35,141 bases of DNA from the NCBI GenBank assembly GCA_023410575.1, contig JAEYPP010000064.1, positions 1-35,141 of the forward strand, read 5' to 3'. Position 1 is the stretch's first letter, and each line of letters begins with the position of its first letter. Position numbers and translations under genes: made by a program. Under the pieces are notes generated by a model that was not told the origin of the DNA, ran no database searches, and saw only the letters and a list, made by a program, of their open reading frames with translations. This stretch comes from Bacillota bacterium (GTDB taxonomy: Bacteria; Bacillota; Clostridia; Lachnospirales; Lachnospiraceae). Positions 14,843-23,047 of this stretch are shown here, one piece after another.

Positions 14843-14850
14843 GAATAACC

Positions 14851-15876
14851 CTATTCCTCTGTTGTTGCTGCAGTCACATCATTCTCGATGTTATGACGTT
14901 CACGAACTTTTTCTTCTACTTCTTCTAATATCTGTGGATTATCTTTTAAGAACATCTTTGCATTTTCTCTACCTTGACCAATCTTCTGATCATTATACGC
15001 ATACCATGCACCAGATTTAACGATAATATTGTCGTTTGCTGCTAAGTCAAGGATATCACCTTCTCTTGAGATTCCTTGTCCAAACATAATATCAAATTCT
15101 GCTTCTTTAAAAGGTGGAGCAATCTTATTCTTTACAACTTTAATTCTTGTGCGGTTACCAACGATCTCACCGCCTTGTTTTAGTGCTTCAATTCTTCGCA
15201 CATCCAAACGAATCGAGGAATAGAACTTAAGTGCTCGACCTCCAGTTGTTGTCTCAGGATTACCGAACATAATACCAACTTTCTCACGTAACTGGTTAAT
15301 AAAAATTACGATACAGTTGGACTTGCTAATTACTGCAGTAAGCTTACGCAATGCCTGTGACATCAAACGTGCTTGAAGACCAACATGAGAATCACCCATA
15401 TCTCCATCAATTTCAGCTTTTGGCACTAATGCTGCAACCGAATCGACGATTACGATATCAACCGCTCCAGAGCGTACCATAGTTTCTGTAATCTCTAGTG
15501 CTTGCTCACCATTATCTGGCTGTGAAATATATAAATTATCAATATCAACACCAATGTTCTTAGCATAAGCTGGATCAAGTGCATGCTCTGCGTCGATAAA
15601 ACCTGCAATACCGCCTCTTTTTTGCACCTCAGCAACCATATGCAGTGCTACTGTTGTTTTACCACTACTTTCAGGTCCATATACTTCTACAATTCTTCCT
15701 TTTGGAATTCCACCAAGACCTAATGCAATATCAAGACTAATGGAACCTGTTGGTATAGTCTCAATATTCATGTGAGCACTTTTATCCCCTAGTTTCATTA
15801 CAGAGCCTTTACCATACTGCTTCTCAATATGAGCTAATGCAGACTCCAACGCTTTTATCTTATCATCATTCGCCAT
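14851..15876 (-). CDS. recA: Recombinase A
   Basis: RecA, the DNA-strand-exchange ATPase that also triggers LexA self-cleavage. I start it at the ATG at 15876 (MANDDKIKALESALAHIEKQ, 341 residues), which has a GGGAGAA site just ahead; the frame extends 15 codons upstream but that part overlaps the LexA region. Walker A is GPESSGKTT (about 67-75), and VDSVAALVP, NQLREKVGIMFGNPETTTGG (loop L2 area) and the KNKIAPPF segment are all intact. Length is typical. recX follows eight bases later. A consensus promoter and a LexA box lie directly upstream. Confidence 0.98.
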   Translation of the reverse strand: MANDDKIKALESALAHIEKQYGKGSVMKLGDKSAHMNIETIPTGSISLDIALGLGGIPKGRIVEVYGPESSGKTTVALHMVAEVQKRGGIAGFIDAEHALDPAYAKNIGVDIDNLYISQPDNGEQALEITETMVRSGAVDIVIVDSVAALVPKAEIDGDMGDSHVGLQARLMSQALRKLTAVISKSNCIVIFINQLREKVGIMFGNPETTTGGRALKFYSSIRLDVRRIEALKQGGEIVGNRTRIKVVKNKIAPPFKEAEFDIMFGQGISREGDILDLAANDNIIVKSGAWYAYNDQKIGQGRENAKMFLKDNPQILEEVEEKVRERHNIENDVTAATTEE

Positions 15877-15914
15877 ACTATTTCTCCCTTTCACGACACA
15901 TATCAGAACGATAC

Positions 15915-15928
15915 CAAACATTTGTTCT
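15915..15928 (-). promoter_or_regulatory. LexA (DinR/SOS) box of recA
   Basis: On the minus strand the 14-mer AGAACAAATGTTTG matches the Gram-positive LexA consensus CGAACN4GTTCG in all but the outer base and one inner base. It lies just downstream of the -10 box, about +6 to +19 of the predicted transcript, where bound LexA would block initiation. Confidence 0.75.
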
Positions 15929-15940
15929 GTTTATGATATA

Positions 15941-15969
15941 ATCATATACAAAACATTTTCATTTGTCAA
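15941..15969 (-). promoter_or_regulatory. recA promoter
   Basis: TTGACA (15964-15969) and TATGAT (15941-15946) on the minus strand are separated by 17 bases. The predicted start lies near 15934, so the LexA box follows immediately and the recA leader is about 58 bases. Confidence 0.78.
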
Positions 15970-16274
15970 TACTAAAATCAAACTTTAAAAAGCATTCTAT
16001 GAGTAAAAAGTACTCATTGTTATTTCAAACGGCTACATTAAGTATACGTTGAAATCCTAGAGAAGTAAACTTAGATTTCATGGAACTATGTAAAAAAAAG
16101 AAGTGCTTTTTTGTTATATTTTTCTATAATATTAATATTATGAAAGGCTGTATGTTTTTTACGAACTTGCACAAAATATAAATGTAACATTTCATGCATT
16201 GATTGCACATCACAACAAGAGCATAAATGCATGAGAAATATAAGCTTGCCATGACAAGCAGAATGGAGAACAAT

Positions 16275-16448
16275 ATGAAAGATGACGATATTATCTGCAC
16301 ATGTTATGATCTTAGTGTAAAAGACATAAAAGATGCTTATGCTAATGGTTCAACTACTCTTGATGCGATTATGGAGACTACAAAAGCTGGTTCACTTTGT
16401 GGTGCATGTATCTCAGATCTTGAACAATTAATCGATTCTTTAAAGTAA
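16275..16448 (+). CDS. BFD-like [2Fe-2S]-binding protein
   Basis: A 57-residue protein, the only convincing plus-strand gene. It carries four cysteines in the BFD pattern: ICTCYDLSVKDI (C-x-C) and GSLCGACISDL (C-x-x-C), the [2Fe-2S] fold of bacterioferritin-associated ferredoxin and of NirB/copper-chaperone accessory domains. I choose the ATG at 16275 (MKDDDIICTCYD) because GGAGA lies five bases ahead; upstream in-frame ATGs lack such a site. It is divergent from recA and ends in the shared hairpin at 16457-16537. Its redox partner is not visible; roles in iron release or electron transfer are guesses. Confidence 0.82.
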   Translation: MKDDDIICTCYDLSVKDIKDAYANGSTTLDAIMETTKAGSLCGACISDLEQLIDSLK

Positions 16449-16456
16449 AATAATTT

Positions 16457-16537
16457 AAAAAAGCGATGGTATTAAACGCGTTTCCTTAGATCGAATAACT
16501 TTTTCTAAGGTAAACTTTTTTTAATACAATCGCTTTT
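16457..16537. terminator. Long bidirectional terminator hairpin
   Basis: AAAAAAGCGATGGTATTAAA at the left pairs with the TTTAATACAATCGCTTTT stretch at the right (one mismatch region), and an inner stem CCTTAGA/TCTAAGG closes the tip. The whole structure covers about 80 bases between two convergent genes, the BFD gene and the VOC gene, and has T-runs for both directions. Confidence 0.8.
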
Positions 16538-16567
16538 ACTTTTAATGTAAAAAATAATCTTTTTATA

Positions 16568-17011
16568 TTAGCTCCAACTTTGAATTTCTATTATATTTCC
16601 TTCAGGGTCAGCTACATAAACGAATACAGCTTTTCTTCCATCCTCATATTCTGTTCGAACAAGCTCACCATATTGGCTGCCACCTGCTTCTAGCACCCTT
16701 ACTAAAACCGCGTCAACATCAGAAACTTCAAATGCGATATGAGCAAATCCACAGCGATTAATTATATTACTCCCCTGTTCTACAACATCATATGAAAATA
16801 TCTCTAGTGTTGGATGGTCATCCCCATAACCAGGCAAACATAAATGTTCTCCACGTATATGAGCATTCTTAACTCCAGTCATCTTATCGAGCCATTCTCC
16901 TTTTAAATCCCTAACTTCTCCAATTGATTTACAATAAAACACATCCTTATAAAACTGAATTAATTTATCACAGTCTTTTGCAACTATATTCGTATGTACA
17001 TACCGAAACAT
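16568..17011 (-). CDS. VOC-family (glyoxalase I-like) protein
   Basis: A 147-residue protein with the two-module beta-alpha-beta-beta-beta fold of the vicinal oxygen chelate superfamily. It starts MFRYVHTNIVAKDCDKLIQF, then YKDVFYCKSIGE. Likely metal ligands are His6, the Glu in TLEIFSYD, the His in CGFAHIAFEVSD and the Glu in NIIEIQSW; ADPEGNIIE is the classic end of the fold. The resemblance is to glyoxalase I and methylmalonyl-CoA epimerase-like members. Epimerase would fit the decarboxylase operon, but the gene is 3 kb away and the sequence does not single it out. It ends in the shared hairpin at 16457-16537. Confidence 0.82.
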   Translation of the reverse strand: MFRYVHTNIVAKDCDKLIQFYKDVFYCKSIGEVRDLKGEWLDKMTGVKNAHIRGEHLCLPGYGDDHPTLEIFSYDVVEQGSNIINRCGFAHIAFEVSDVDAVLVRVLEAGGSQYGELVRTEYEDGRKAVFVYVADPEGNIIEIQSWS

Positions 17012-17054
17012 CTCCTTGTTTTGCCAAGTAACTGCTTATTTTTATTCTAGTTTA

Positions 17055-17186
17055 TTACTTCATAATATTCTCTAAACTAATTAAAGCTTCCTTGGCAAAC
17101 TCCTTCCTCTCTTTATTACATATATTTCTTTTTTCAATAAAGTTTAACATACTAGTATCAGTAAATTCACTCGCAATAAAAACGTT
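17055..17186 (-). pseudogene. Short open stretch, possible C-terminal remnant
   Basis: About 43 codons on the minus strand run from a TAG to a TAA and encode a basic, helix-prone peptide (FIEKRNICNKERKEFAKEAL). The only ATG lies in the middle and has no ribosome binding site. It could be the tail of a lost gene or chance. I recognise no family. Confidence 0.2.
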
Positions 17187-17245
17187 CTAGTCTCACCAAA
17201 ATCTCTCAAAGTAACCCTTACTAGAACAATACACACAGTTTTTGC

Positions 17246-18577
17246 TTATTTTTCAGCACCCGTATCACACAATAACTGCTCTAAAACTTCATAATAGTTT
17301 TCAAAAGTCTTGCTACAACATTGTGGATTCATAATTTGAATTCCATCAATCCTTAGTCCTAACAAGGTAAATGCCATTGCAACACGATGATCTTCATAGG
17401 TCTCAATGTTTGCTTGATGAATTTCGCCAGGAGTAATTAACAGATTATCTCCTTGTTCGACACACTTAACACCAACTCGATTCAATTCGTTGACAATCGC
17501 TAATGCTCGATTGCATTCTTGACCTCGTATATGACCGATATTTCGTATTGTTGTTTGCGATGTCGCAAACGCTGCTAGAGCAGCTAAAGTCATTGTTTGA
17601 TCAGAAAAGTCATTCATGTCAACATCGATGCCAGGATACACCCCATTCTTTGGTCCTGATACTTGAATTCCAAGTGAAGTTTCTTTCACCTGGCATCCCA
17701 ATTGCGTTAATACATTAAGGAATTTCATATCTCCTTGCATCGAAGTATAAAACACATTTTTAACTGTAATTACTCCACCAGTCAAAGCAGCGATTGCAAA
17801 AAAATAACATGCTGCTGATACATCAGGTTCAATCGTGTAATTATTAATTTTAATCACTTGATTTCCAGGTATGAGATACTGCTCACCATCAAATTCTACT
17901 TTAGCCCCGAACTGTTCCATCATCTTTCTTGTAATCTGGATATAAGCGCCATCTTTTTTCTTACTTGTAACCGTTATCTTAAGGCCATTCTTTGTGATTG
18001 GTGCAATCATAAGTAATGCACTTAAAAACTGAGTACTTTTGCTAATATCCATAACAACTTCCTTACAGTATCCGTGATTGCCAATAACCTTCACTGGCAA
18101 AAAGCCATCCTCCTCTAAATACTCAAAGTGTGCTCCTAACTGTTTTAATGCATCAATGAGAGGTTTCATTGGTCGTTTTTTCATTTGGTTGGAACATTGA
18201 ATTGTATATTCACCGTCTGATAACGCTAACATTGCAGTCAAAAACCTAGCAGCTGTTCCAGCACTACCAACGTTAATCATACCTGTTTTCTTTGGAATAG
18301 CGCCACCTGTTCCAGTAATTGTAACGCATTTTATCTCTTCAAAAATTTCTAGCTCAAATCCAAGAGTTCGCAAGCAATCTAAAAAGTATCGTGAATCATC
18401 ACTGAATAATACACCATTAAGATTCGATTTTTCCGTTGAAACTGCAGCTAGTAATAACGCGCGATTGGTCATACTCTTAGAGCCTGGAACTTCTACGATT
18501 CCACTGACAGGTTTACTCTGCTTTGGCACTTTATACACTGTTTTATTATTTTCTATCGTGAATAATTCTTTTTGCAC
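17246..18577 (-). CDS. aroA: 3-phosphoshikimate 1-carboxyvinyltransferase (EPSP synthase)
   Basis: EPSP synthase joins PEP to shikimate-3-phosphate in aromatic amino acid synthesis. Key segments are VEVPGSKSMTNRALLLAAVS, VGSAGTAARFLTAML, NQMKKRPMKPLIDALKQLGA, the catalytic-Asp region DMNDFSDQTMTLAALAAF, RGQECNRALA and ETYEDHRVAMAFTLLGL. Start choice: the frame opens with a TTG at 18586, but AAAGGAG touches it directly; the GTG at 18577 sits nine bases after AAAGGAG and is the better start, giving 443 residues. The gene is isolated from other shikimate genes. A plausible promoter lies at 18638-18665. No clear terminator follows. Confidence 0.95.
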   Translation of the reverse strand: MQKELFTIENNKTVYKVPKQSKPVSGIVEVPGSKSMTNRALLLAAVSTEKSNLNGVLFSDDSRYFLDCLRTLGFELEIFEEIKCVTITGTGGAIPKKTGMINVGSAGTAARFLTAMLALSDGEYTIQCSNQMKKRPMKPLIDALKQLGAHFEYLEEDGFLPVKVIGNHGYCKEVVMDISKSTQFLSALLMIAPITKNGLKITVTSKKKDGAYIQITRKMMEQFGAKVEFDGEQYLIPGNQVIKINNYTIEPDVSAACYFFAIAALTGGVITVKNVFYTSMQGDMKFLNVLTQLGCQVKETSLGIQVSGPKNGVYPGIDVDMNDFSDQTMTLAALAAFATSQTTIRNIGHIRGQECNRALAIVNELNRVGVKCVEQGDNLLITPGEIHQANIETYEDHRVAMAFTLLGLRIDGIQIMNPQCCSKTFENYYEVLEQLLCDTGAEK

Positions 18578-18637
18578 TGAATTCAACTCCTTTAGCCTTT
18601 TCTATCATTTATAAGAAGCTTACCTTTATCTCAATAT

Positions 18638-18665
18638 ATTATCATATATACCTGTCCTCTATCAA
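18638..18665 (-). promoter_or_regulatory. Candidate aroA promoter
   Basis: TTGATA (18660-18665) and GATAAT (18638-18643) on the minus strand with 16-base spacing. Start would fall near 18631, leaving a leader of about 55 bases before the GTG start. Both boxes deviate by one base from consensus. Confidence 0.45.
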
Positions 18666-18836
18666 GCTATCTCATTTAATATAATCATAAATATTCTTTA
18701 CAAACCTTTGTAAAAGTACTTTCTACCTTTCCACAACAGTATGATCATGTATGGTTTTGCACCTTAGTGTATCGTAACATGCATCTAGCGGAAACAATTA
18801 TACATAATAGTGATTCAGTTGGATTTCCTATTATAT

Positions 18837-18877
18837 AAAAAAATGATATATCCACCAGAAACCTAATAGATATATCA
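18837..18877 (-). terminator. Intrinsic terminator after the AraC / prenyltransferase-like / VOC set
   Basis: TGATATATC (18844-18852) and GATATATCA (18869-18877) form a perfect nine-pair stem. On the minus strand seven T follow (18837-18843). It lies ten bases past the VOC stop. Confidence 0.75.
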
Positions 18878-18886
18878 CTTTAATCA

Positions 18887-19192
18887 CTACATTATAGTTA
18901 ATTGATTTCCGTCGGGATCAAAAAATACTAAGCTTTCTCCATAGGAAAAATGTTGAATTTCTACATTTTCATATCCGTTTTCTTTGATCCGCTTCAAAAT
19001 CTTATGTAGATCACCTCGAACTGCAATTTCTATAGGACCTTTTCCTTTTCCCCATTTATCTTCTTTCCACAAACAGATTTGAAATGCATCTACGCCAAAT
19101 CCAAGCTTAACCCCATCAAAACTCTCATCAAATCCCGCAAATTGAATCGGTATTTGCAATAACTCATGATAAAACCAAAGCATTTGTTCCAT
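18887..19192 (-). CDS. VOC-family protein lacking its first strand
   Basis: A 101-residue VOC (glyoxalase-like) domain beginning MEQMLWFYHELLQIP and ending YGESLVFFDPDGNQLTIM, a complete C-terminal module. The first beta strand of the fold is missing from this reading frame, but the codons immediately upstream, in the same frame, spell MIRKLYCVNLHTK, exactly the kind of first strand a VOC protein needs, followed by one TAA (19193-19195) and then this ATG. So the gene is either a VOC gene broken by a nonsense mutation or the second half of a fused prenyltransferase-like/VOC protein. The ATG has no ribosome binding site of its own. Confidence 0.65.
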   Translation of the reverse strand: MEQMLWFYHELLQIPIQFAGFDESFDGVKLGFGVDAFQICLWKEDKWGKGKGPIEIAVRGDLHKILKRIKENGYENVEIQHFSYGESLVFFDPDGNQLTIM

Positions 19193-20176
19193 TTATTTGG
19201 TATGTAGATTCACGCAATAAAGTTTTCGAATCATATTACGACTTGTAAAGTTATATTGTTCACTAACTCCATCTAAAAACAGAATATTTTTAATTATGAT
19301 ATCTGCTTTCCACCAGTTCTTAGCAAGATGCCATTCCTCTTGACAATCATCCCAAGCCCAGTTAACACTCCAAGTACCATCCTCCAATTGATTACTCTCG
19401 ATAAATTTACATTCATATTCAGCAATCTCTGCTAAAGTCTTGTAATATACACTTTCCTTAGAACGAATGAATTGGGATGGTTTACAGACATAACAGTTTT
19501 TCCATGTACTTGTATCTTCTGTTATCGCCATTACTATCTTCTCTCTTAGCACTTGTTCCATCTCTTCTAGATGGAAAAGCTCTGTTAATCTAGCATGACG
19601 ACAATATTCAGTCATACGAACAAAGCAACTTAAAGTATGCATTTCATTGCACGTATCTGTATTTAATAATGCATCAATTACAGAATTCACAATATCAATA
19701 CATTTTTTATATAATGCCTCCTGTTGGTTTGCATGCATTAATACAAACCCAGCCAAAGCAATGGTAGGATTATAATTGATTGCTTGTTCTTCTTGTTCGC
19801 GAAAGTTCCACCAACTTGCTCTTGGATATAAGTCATTCGATGGAATTGTATTTCTCCATGCATTTCCATCAAAATCTTTACCACTATCCAAATATTTAAT
19901 TATATTTTTAATGATAGGCGAAAAACTCTCTTTCTCCTGTACTTCCCATAGAATTTCGGTAGCAGCCCAAGTTTGAATCGGTGAAGAATTAGGATTAAAA
20001 CAATCTGCTTCTAATGCATGCCCAAAACCTCCATCTTCATTTTGATACTGTTGTAATGCATCAATAACCGCTTCTTTACTTCCATTTTCAAAATGATAAC
20101 AAAACCTTGCCAAATCAAGTGGTCTAGCATTTTGATGAATCCAACTTTTTGATTTTTCAAATATGGTATTTTTCAT
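19193..20176 (-). CDS. Prenyltransferase/squalene-cyclase-repeat-like protein
   Basis: A 327-residue soluble protein of mainly alpha-helical repeats. QYQNEDGGFGHALEADCF (about 44-61) and QLEDGTWSVNWAWDD near residue 270 are the QxxDGGxG/QxxDGxW-type turns seen in prenyltransferase and squalene-oxidase repeat proteins (alpha/alpha toroid). Many firmicute proteins of this type have no known reaction. The last 13 residues (MIRKLYCVNLHTK) look like the start of the following VOC protein rather than its own tail, and the stop codon abuts the VOC ATG. The ATG at 20176 is preceded by a GTGAGGA stretch. The AraC-type regulator gene lies 76 bases upstream in the same direction. Confidence 0.65.
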   Translation of the reverse strand: MKNTIFEKSKSWIHQNARPLDLARFCYHFENGSKEAVIDALQQYQNEDGGFGHALEADCFNPNSSPIQTWAATEILWEVQEKESFSPIIKNIIKYLDSGKDFDGNAWRNTIPSNDLYPRASWWNFREQEEQAINYNPTIALAGFVLMHANQQEALYKKCIDIVNSVIDALLNTDTCNEMHTLSCFVRMTEYCRHARLTELFHLEEMEQVLREKIVMAITEDTSTWKNCYVCKPSQFIRSKESVYYKTLAEIAEYECKFIESNQLEDGTWSVNWAWDDCQEEWHLAKNWWKADIIIKNILFLDGVSEQYNFTSRNMIRKLYCVNLHTK

Positions 20177-20252
20177 AGATTATCCTCACTTTCTAAGTTT
20201 AATTGAATTTTATCACACAAATCAATTAAGCTATTGTAAAAATGCGACATAA

Positions 20253-21068
20253 TCACTTTATATAATAATTGAGTGCTTCTCTCCAATTCATACCATGGTG
20301 CTTTTTAAAATCATTTAACATATGTGCTTGGTCGCTATAACGATACTTTGCAAGCATATAATCCATATTACATAACCCAGTATTTAAAATGTCTTGCCAG
20401 ACAAATTGGTACCTAATTATTCCAGCCATCTTCTTAGGTGATATGCCAACGTATTCTTGAAAAGCTCTTTCTAATTGTCGTTTGCTAATCAGATTATGAG
20501 CTGCGATTTCATCAATACCTTCTCTGCCATAACTTAATATCATATCTCCAATTGCACTAATTACATGTTGATTCACATGGTGATTATGATAATGATGTCG
20601 TAAATAATTCTCCGAGAGATAAACTAAGTTTGATGTTAACTGATTCTCATAGATTGCATTTTCAATAAGCTCTCTTAATCCCGGAAAGTAATGCTCTACC
20701 ATATTGGTTTCTTTAGAGACTCCTCTCATTGAATCATTCGTAAATGCAGATAAAGCCCATCCATAGAATCGAATTGCAAATGTATAAGAAGGAAAACATT
20801 CTCGTGTGGATGGTAGAATTGGTTCGTCAGAAATTCCATACAGATAACTTATAATCCGATTATCTTCTTCGTAATACTCGAAGATTACATCAGAACAAGC
20901 ATCTGGAATCACAAGCTCAGTGAGTAAATTTTGCTTTCTTACCTCTCTTTTTCGTTGAAATCCCCAGAAGCAACGAATATATGGTTTAAAATCATTATAT
21001 GGAGAAATTTCATAATAACAAGGATCATTACTACCTATAACTGGATAGAATAATTGTTGTACATTCAT
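20253..21068 (-). CDS. AraC-family transcriptional regulator
   Basis: I start this at the ATG at 21068 (MNVQQLFYPVIGSNDPCYYE, 271 residues), preceded by AGGGAGGA; the frame is open 14 codons further. The N-terminal part (about 15-130) resembles the sensor half of AraC proteins of the DUF6597 type (YIRCFWGFQRKRE, LVIPDACSDVIFEY). The C-terminal 100 residues hold the double helix-turn-helix: AAHNLISKRQLERAFQEYVG ISPKK is the first half with the conserved recognition helix and KYRYSDQAHMLNDFKKHHGM the second. It probably regulates the two genes downstream, inferred from order alone. Confidence 0.85.
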   Translation of the reverse strand: MNVQQLFYPVIGSNDPCYYEISPYNDFKPYIRCFWGFQRKREVRKQNLLTELVIPDACSDVIFEYYEEDNRIISYLYGISDEPILPSTRECFPSYTFAIRFYGWALSAFTNDSMRGVSKETNMVEHYFPGLRELIENAIYENQLTSNLVYLSENYLRHHYHNHHVNQHVISAIGDMILSYGREGIDEIAAHNLISKRQLERAFQEYVGISPKKMAGIIRYQFVWQDILNTGLCNMDYMLAKYRYSDQAHMLNDFKKHHGMNWREALNYYIK

Positions 21069-21240
21069 TAATTCCTCCCTACCTCCTGAAACCGTTAATA
21101 ATACTAACAATTTGTGGTATTCTTTGATTGATATCGACTAAAAACGAATATATGTTTGAAATATATCGAAACTAACTACTTTCGGTCCCATTGGTACCCC
21201 CGTTATCATATATCATAACTTGTATATTTCATTATATTTA

Positions 21241-22710
21241 TTATTGCAATACTGTAATTCGATTACGCCCTTCACTTTTAGATAAGTATAAAGCTTTGTC
21301 CGCTTTTTCTGTAATCTCACTAGCAGTCATTGTAGAATCTACGACAGTAAGTCCTATACTTATTGTAATCTTACCATACTCACCTCTCATGCTTGTATCG
21401 ATATAATCACGTAAACTTTCTAGAGTTTCTTCTGCTTCTTGAGTTGGCAACAATCCGATAAATTCATCACCACCCCAACGCGCAATTACAGCATCCTTAC
21501 CTAAAACAGTTAGAGTCGCTTTTGCTAAGTCATGTAAAGCGGAATCTCCACAATTATGTCCTAATTTATCATTTATTTGTTTGAAATTATCCATATCAAG
21601 AATAAATAAAGAATAGGTATGATCCGGTCGATTTTTTATAGTATTAAACGATTCTAAAAAGACCTTTCGATTCGGTAACCCAGTTAAATCGTCAATATTT
21701 GCTAATTTTAATATTTTATTAATAGTACTAAAGGCAATAATGATAAGAACAATTAACGATACCATTGAAATAATTATTATTCTTATAGTAAGATTATTGG
21801 CTTCTTTATAAATCTCCCTTGTTGGCGCTGAAATACATAAAACCATATCATTATCTAGTTTAGCGCTTGCAAAATTCCTTCTCTCATCTTTATAAGTATA
21901 TTGACCCGTAGTGTCATAGTTCTGCATAATCGGATTAATAAGATCAATAAGATTTTCATCCTCTTCTATAAGTTTTGTATTAAAAGGAAGTGTTCTATGT
22001 ACGATAACATCGCCATTGATATCAAGTAAAAACGCGTATCCAGTAGAATATGCTGTAATCTCTTTTACTAGTTTACTAAAGAACTCAAAATCCAAGTCCA
22101 TTCCTACAACACCTATATTTACTCCATTATAGTAAACAGGCACTACATAAGAAACAATTTGTTTGTCAATATTTGCATTATAATACGGTGAAAGCCAGAT
22201 TGCTTGTCGCTTTTTAACCGGTGCGTAGTACCATCCTACATGCTCCATATCATCTTCTTCATATTTACTAAGATCCGTAGGCTCCTTATATTCAAATTTA
22301 CTTGTTTTTTCATTATAAACTAAGAATATACCTGAAGTTGAATCCGTATATTCAGGATTAAACCTTATGTAGGCAGCGAAACAACCTTCTGTATTTGCTG
22401 CCAATTTTTCTGTCATAAATTTTAACCGTTCCGTATAATCAATGACATATTGTTTATCTGTACAAAAAGCATCGAAATCTTCGAGCAATCCCACTGTACT
22501 TTGACTTAAAAATTGGGCAGATTGCTTAATACTTTGTATTCTAGAATCAAGAATTAACTTATTGTTTTCACATACTAAAGTCAAATTTTGTGTAGAACTT
22601 GCCTGTATATTCTCATTCGCTGTAATTATGCTAAGTCCTCCAACTATAATCACGGCTATCATCGCACTTGCAATTAGTAAGGTAACCATTCTGGTTTTTA
22701 ATGATTTCAA
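21241..22710 (-). CDS. Membrane diguanylate cyclase with extracellular Cache domain
   Basis: A 489-residue sensor. TM1 lies at about 8-28 (VTLLIASAMIAVIIVGGLSI), a dCache-like extracellular domain follows (about 33-300, containing VDLDFEFFSKLVK-type and GYAFLLDINGDVIVH segments), TM2 is at about 303-328 and the GGDEF domain fills the rest. The active-site signature is intact (RWGGDEFIGLL, GGDEF at about 413-417), so GTP to cyclic-di-GMP synthesis is expected. The usual inhibitory RxxD site upstream reads LGKD, so product inhibition is probably lost. The start is a TTG at 22710 with AAAGGA ahead; no better start is seen. A promoter lies at 22755-22783. Confidence 0.88.
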   Translation of the reverse strand: MKSLKTRMVTLLIASAMIAVIIVGGLSIITANENIQASSTQNLTLVCENNKLILDSRIQSIKQSAQFLSQSTVGLLEDFDAFCTDKQYVIDYTERLKFMTEKLAANTEGCFAAYIRFNPEYTDSTSGIFLVYNEKTSKFEYKEPTDLSKYEEDDMEHVGWYYAPVKKRQAIWLSPYYNANIDKQIVSYVVPVYYNGVNIGVVGMDLDFEFFSKLVKEITAYSTGYAFLLDINGDVIVHRTLPFNTKLIEEDENLIDLINPIMQNYDTTGQYTYKDERRNFASAKLDNDMVLCISAPTREIYKEANNLTIRIIIISMVSLIVLIIIAFSTINKILKLANIDDLTGLPNRKVFLESFNTIKNRPDHTYSLFILDMDNFKQINDKLGHNCGDSALHDLAKATLTVLGKDAVIARWGGDEFIGLLPTQEAEETLESLRDYIDTSMRGEYGKITISIGLTVVDSTMTASEITEKADKALYLSKSEGRNRITVLQ

Positions 22711-22754
22711 ATTTAGTATTCCTTTCGACTCTTTAGCAAAATTTTCTAAGTTAT

Positions 22755-22783
22755 ATTATACGTTCACCCATATATTTACGCAA
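22755..22783 (-). promoter_or_regulatory. Promoter of the diguanylate cyclase gene
   Basis: TTGCGT (22778-22783) and TATAAT (22755-22760) on the minus strand with exactly 17 bases between. Start near 22748 gives a leader of about 38 bases. Confidence 0.65.
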
Positions 22784-22872
22784 GCACTTTTTATTTAGGT
22801 TGTTACTTCACTTAAGTACAGCTATTCATAATACTTAGAAGAAATGCTTTATGAATTGACCTTATTAAACAC

Positions 22873-22916
22873 AAAAAAACAAGAGGAACGATACAGTTAA
22901 GACGGTTCAACTTGTT
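22873..22916 (-). terminator. Intrinsic terminator after the DUF3800 gene
   Basis: On the minus strand AACAAG pairs with CTTGTT (22878-22883 with 22911-22916) and the stem continues after two mismatches with GAAC/GTTC. Seven T follow (22873-22879, partly within the stem). It lies about 130 bases past the DUF3800 stop; I see no gene in between. Confidence 0.65.
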
Positions 22917-23047
22917 TTCTATAAGGTTATAAATTCAATATTTACAATAACGGAATATGCTCTCGACTGCTACCTACGTAAACAGCTTCCACCTATGGAA
23001 TATTGCATTGAAAGTATATGCATATTTGGCTTTTTCATTCGTATCAG

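Noticed and set aside
16010..16090. Weak inverted repeat TGAAATC/GATTTCA between recA and the BFD gene
   Set aside because: Seven pairs with a long loop and no T-run in an AT-rich stretch is within chance expectation; no role could be supported.
22917..23047. A short minus-strand frame after the DUF3800 stop, as a possible extension or remnant
   Set aside because: It is in a different frame from the DUF3800 gene, is only about 25 codons long and has no family resemblance.
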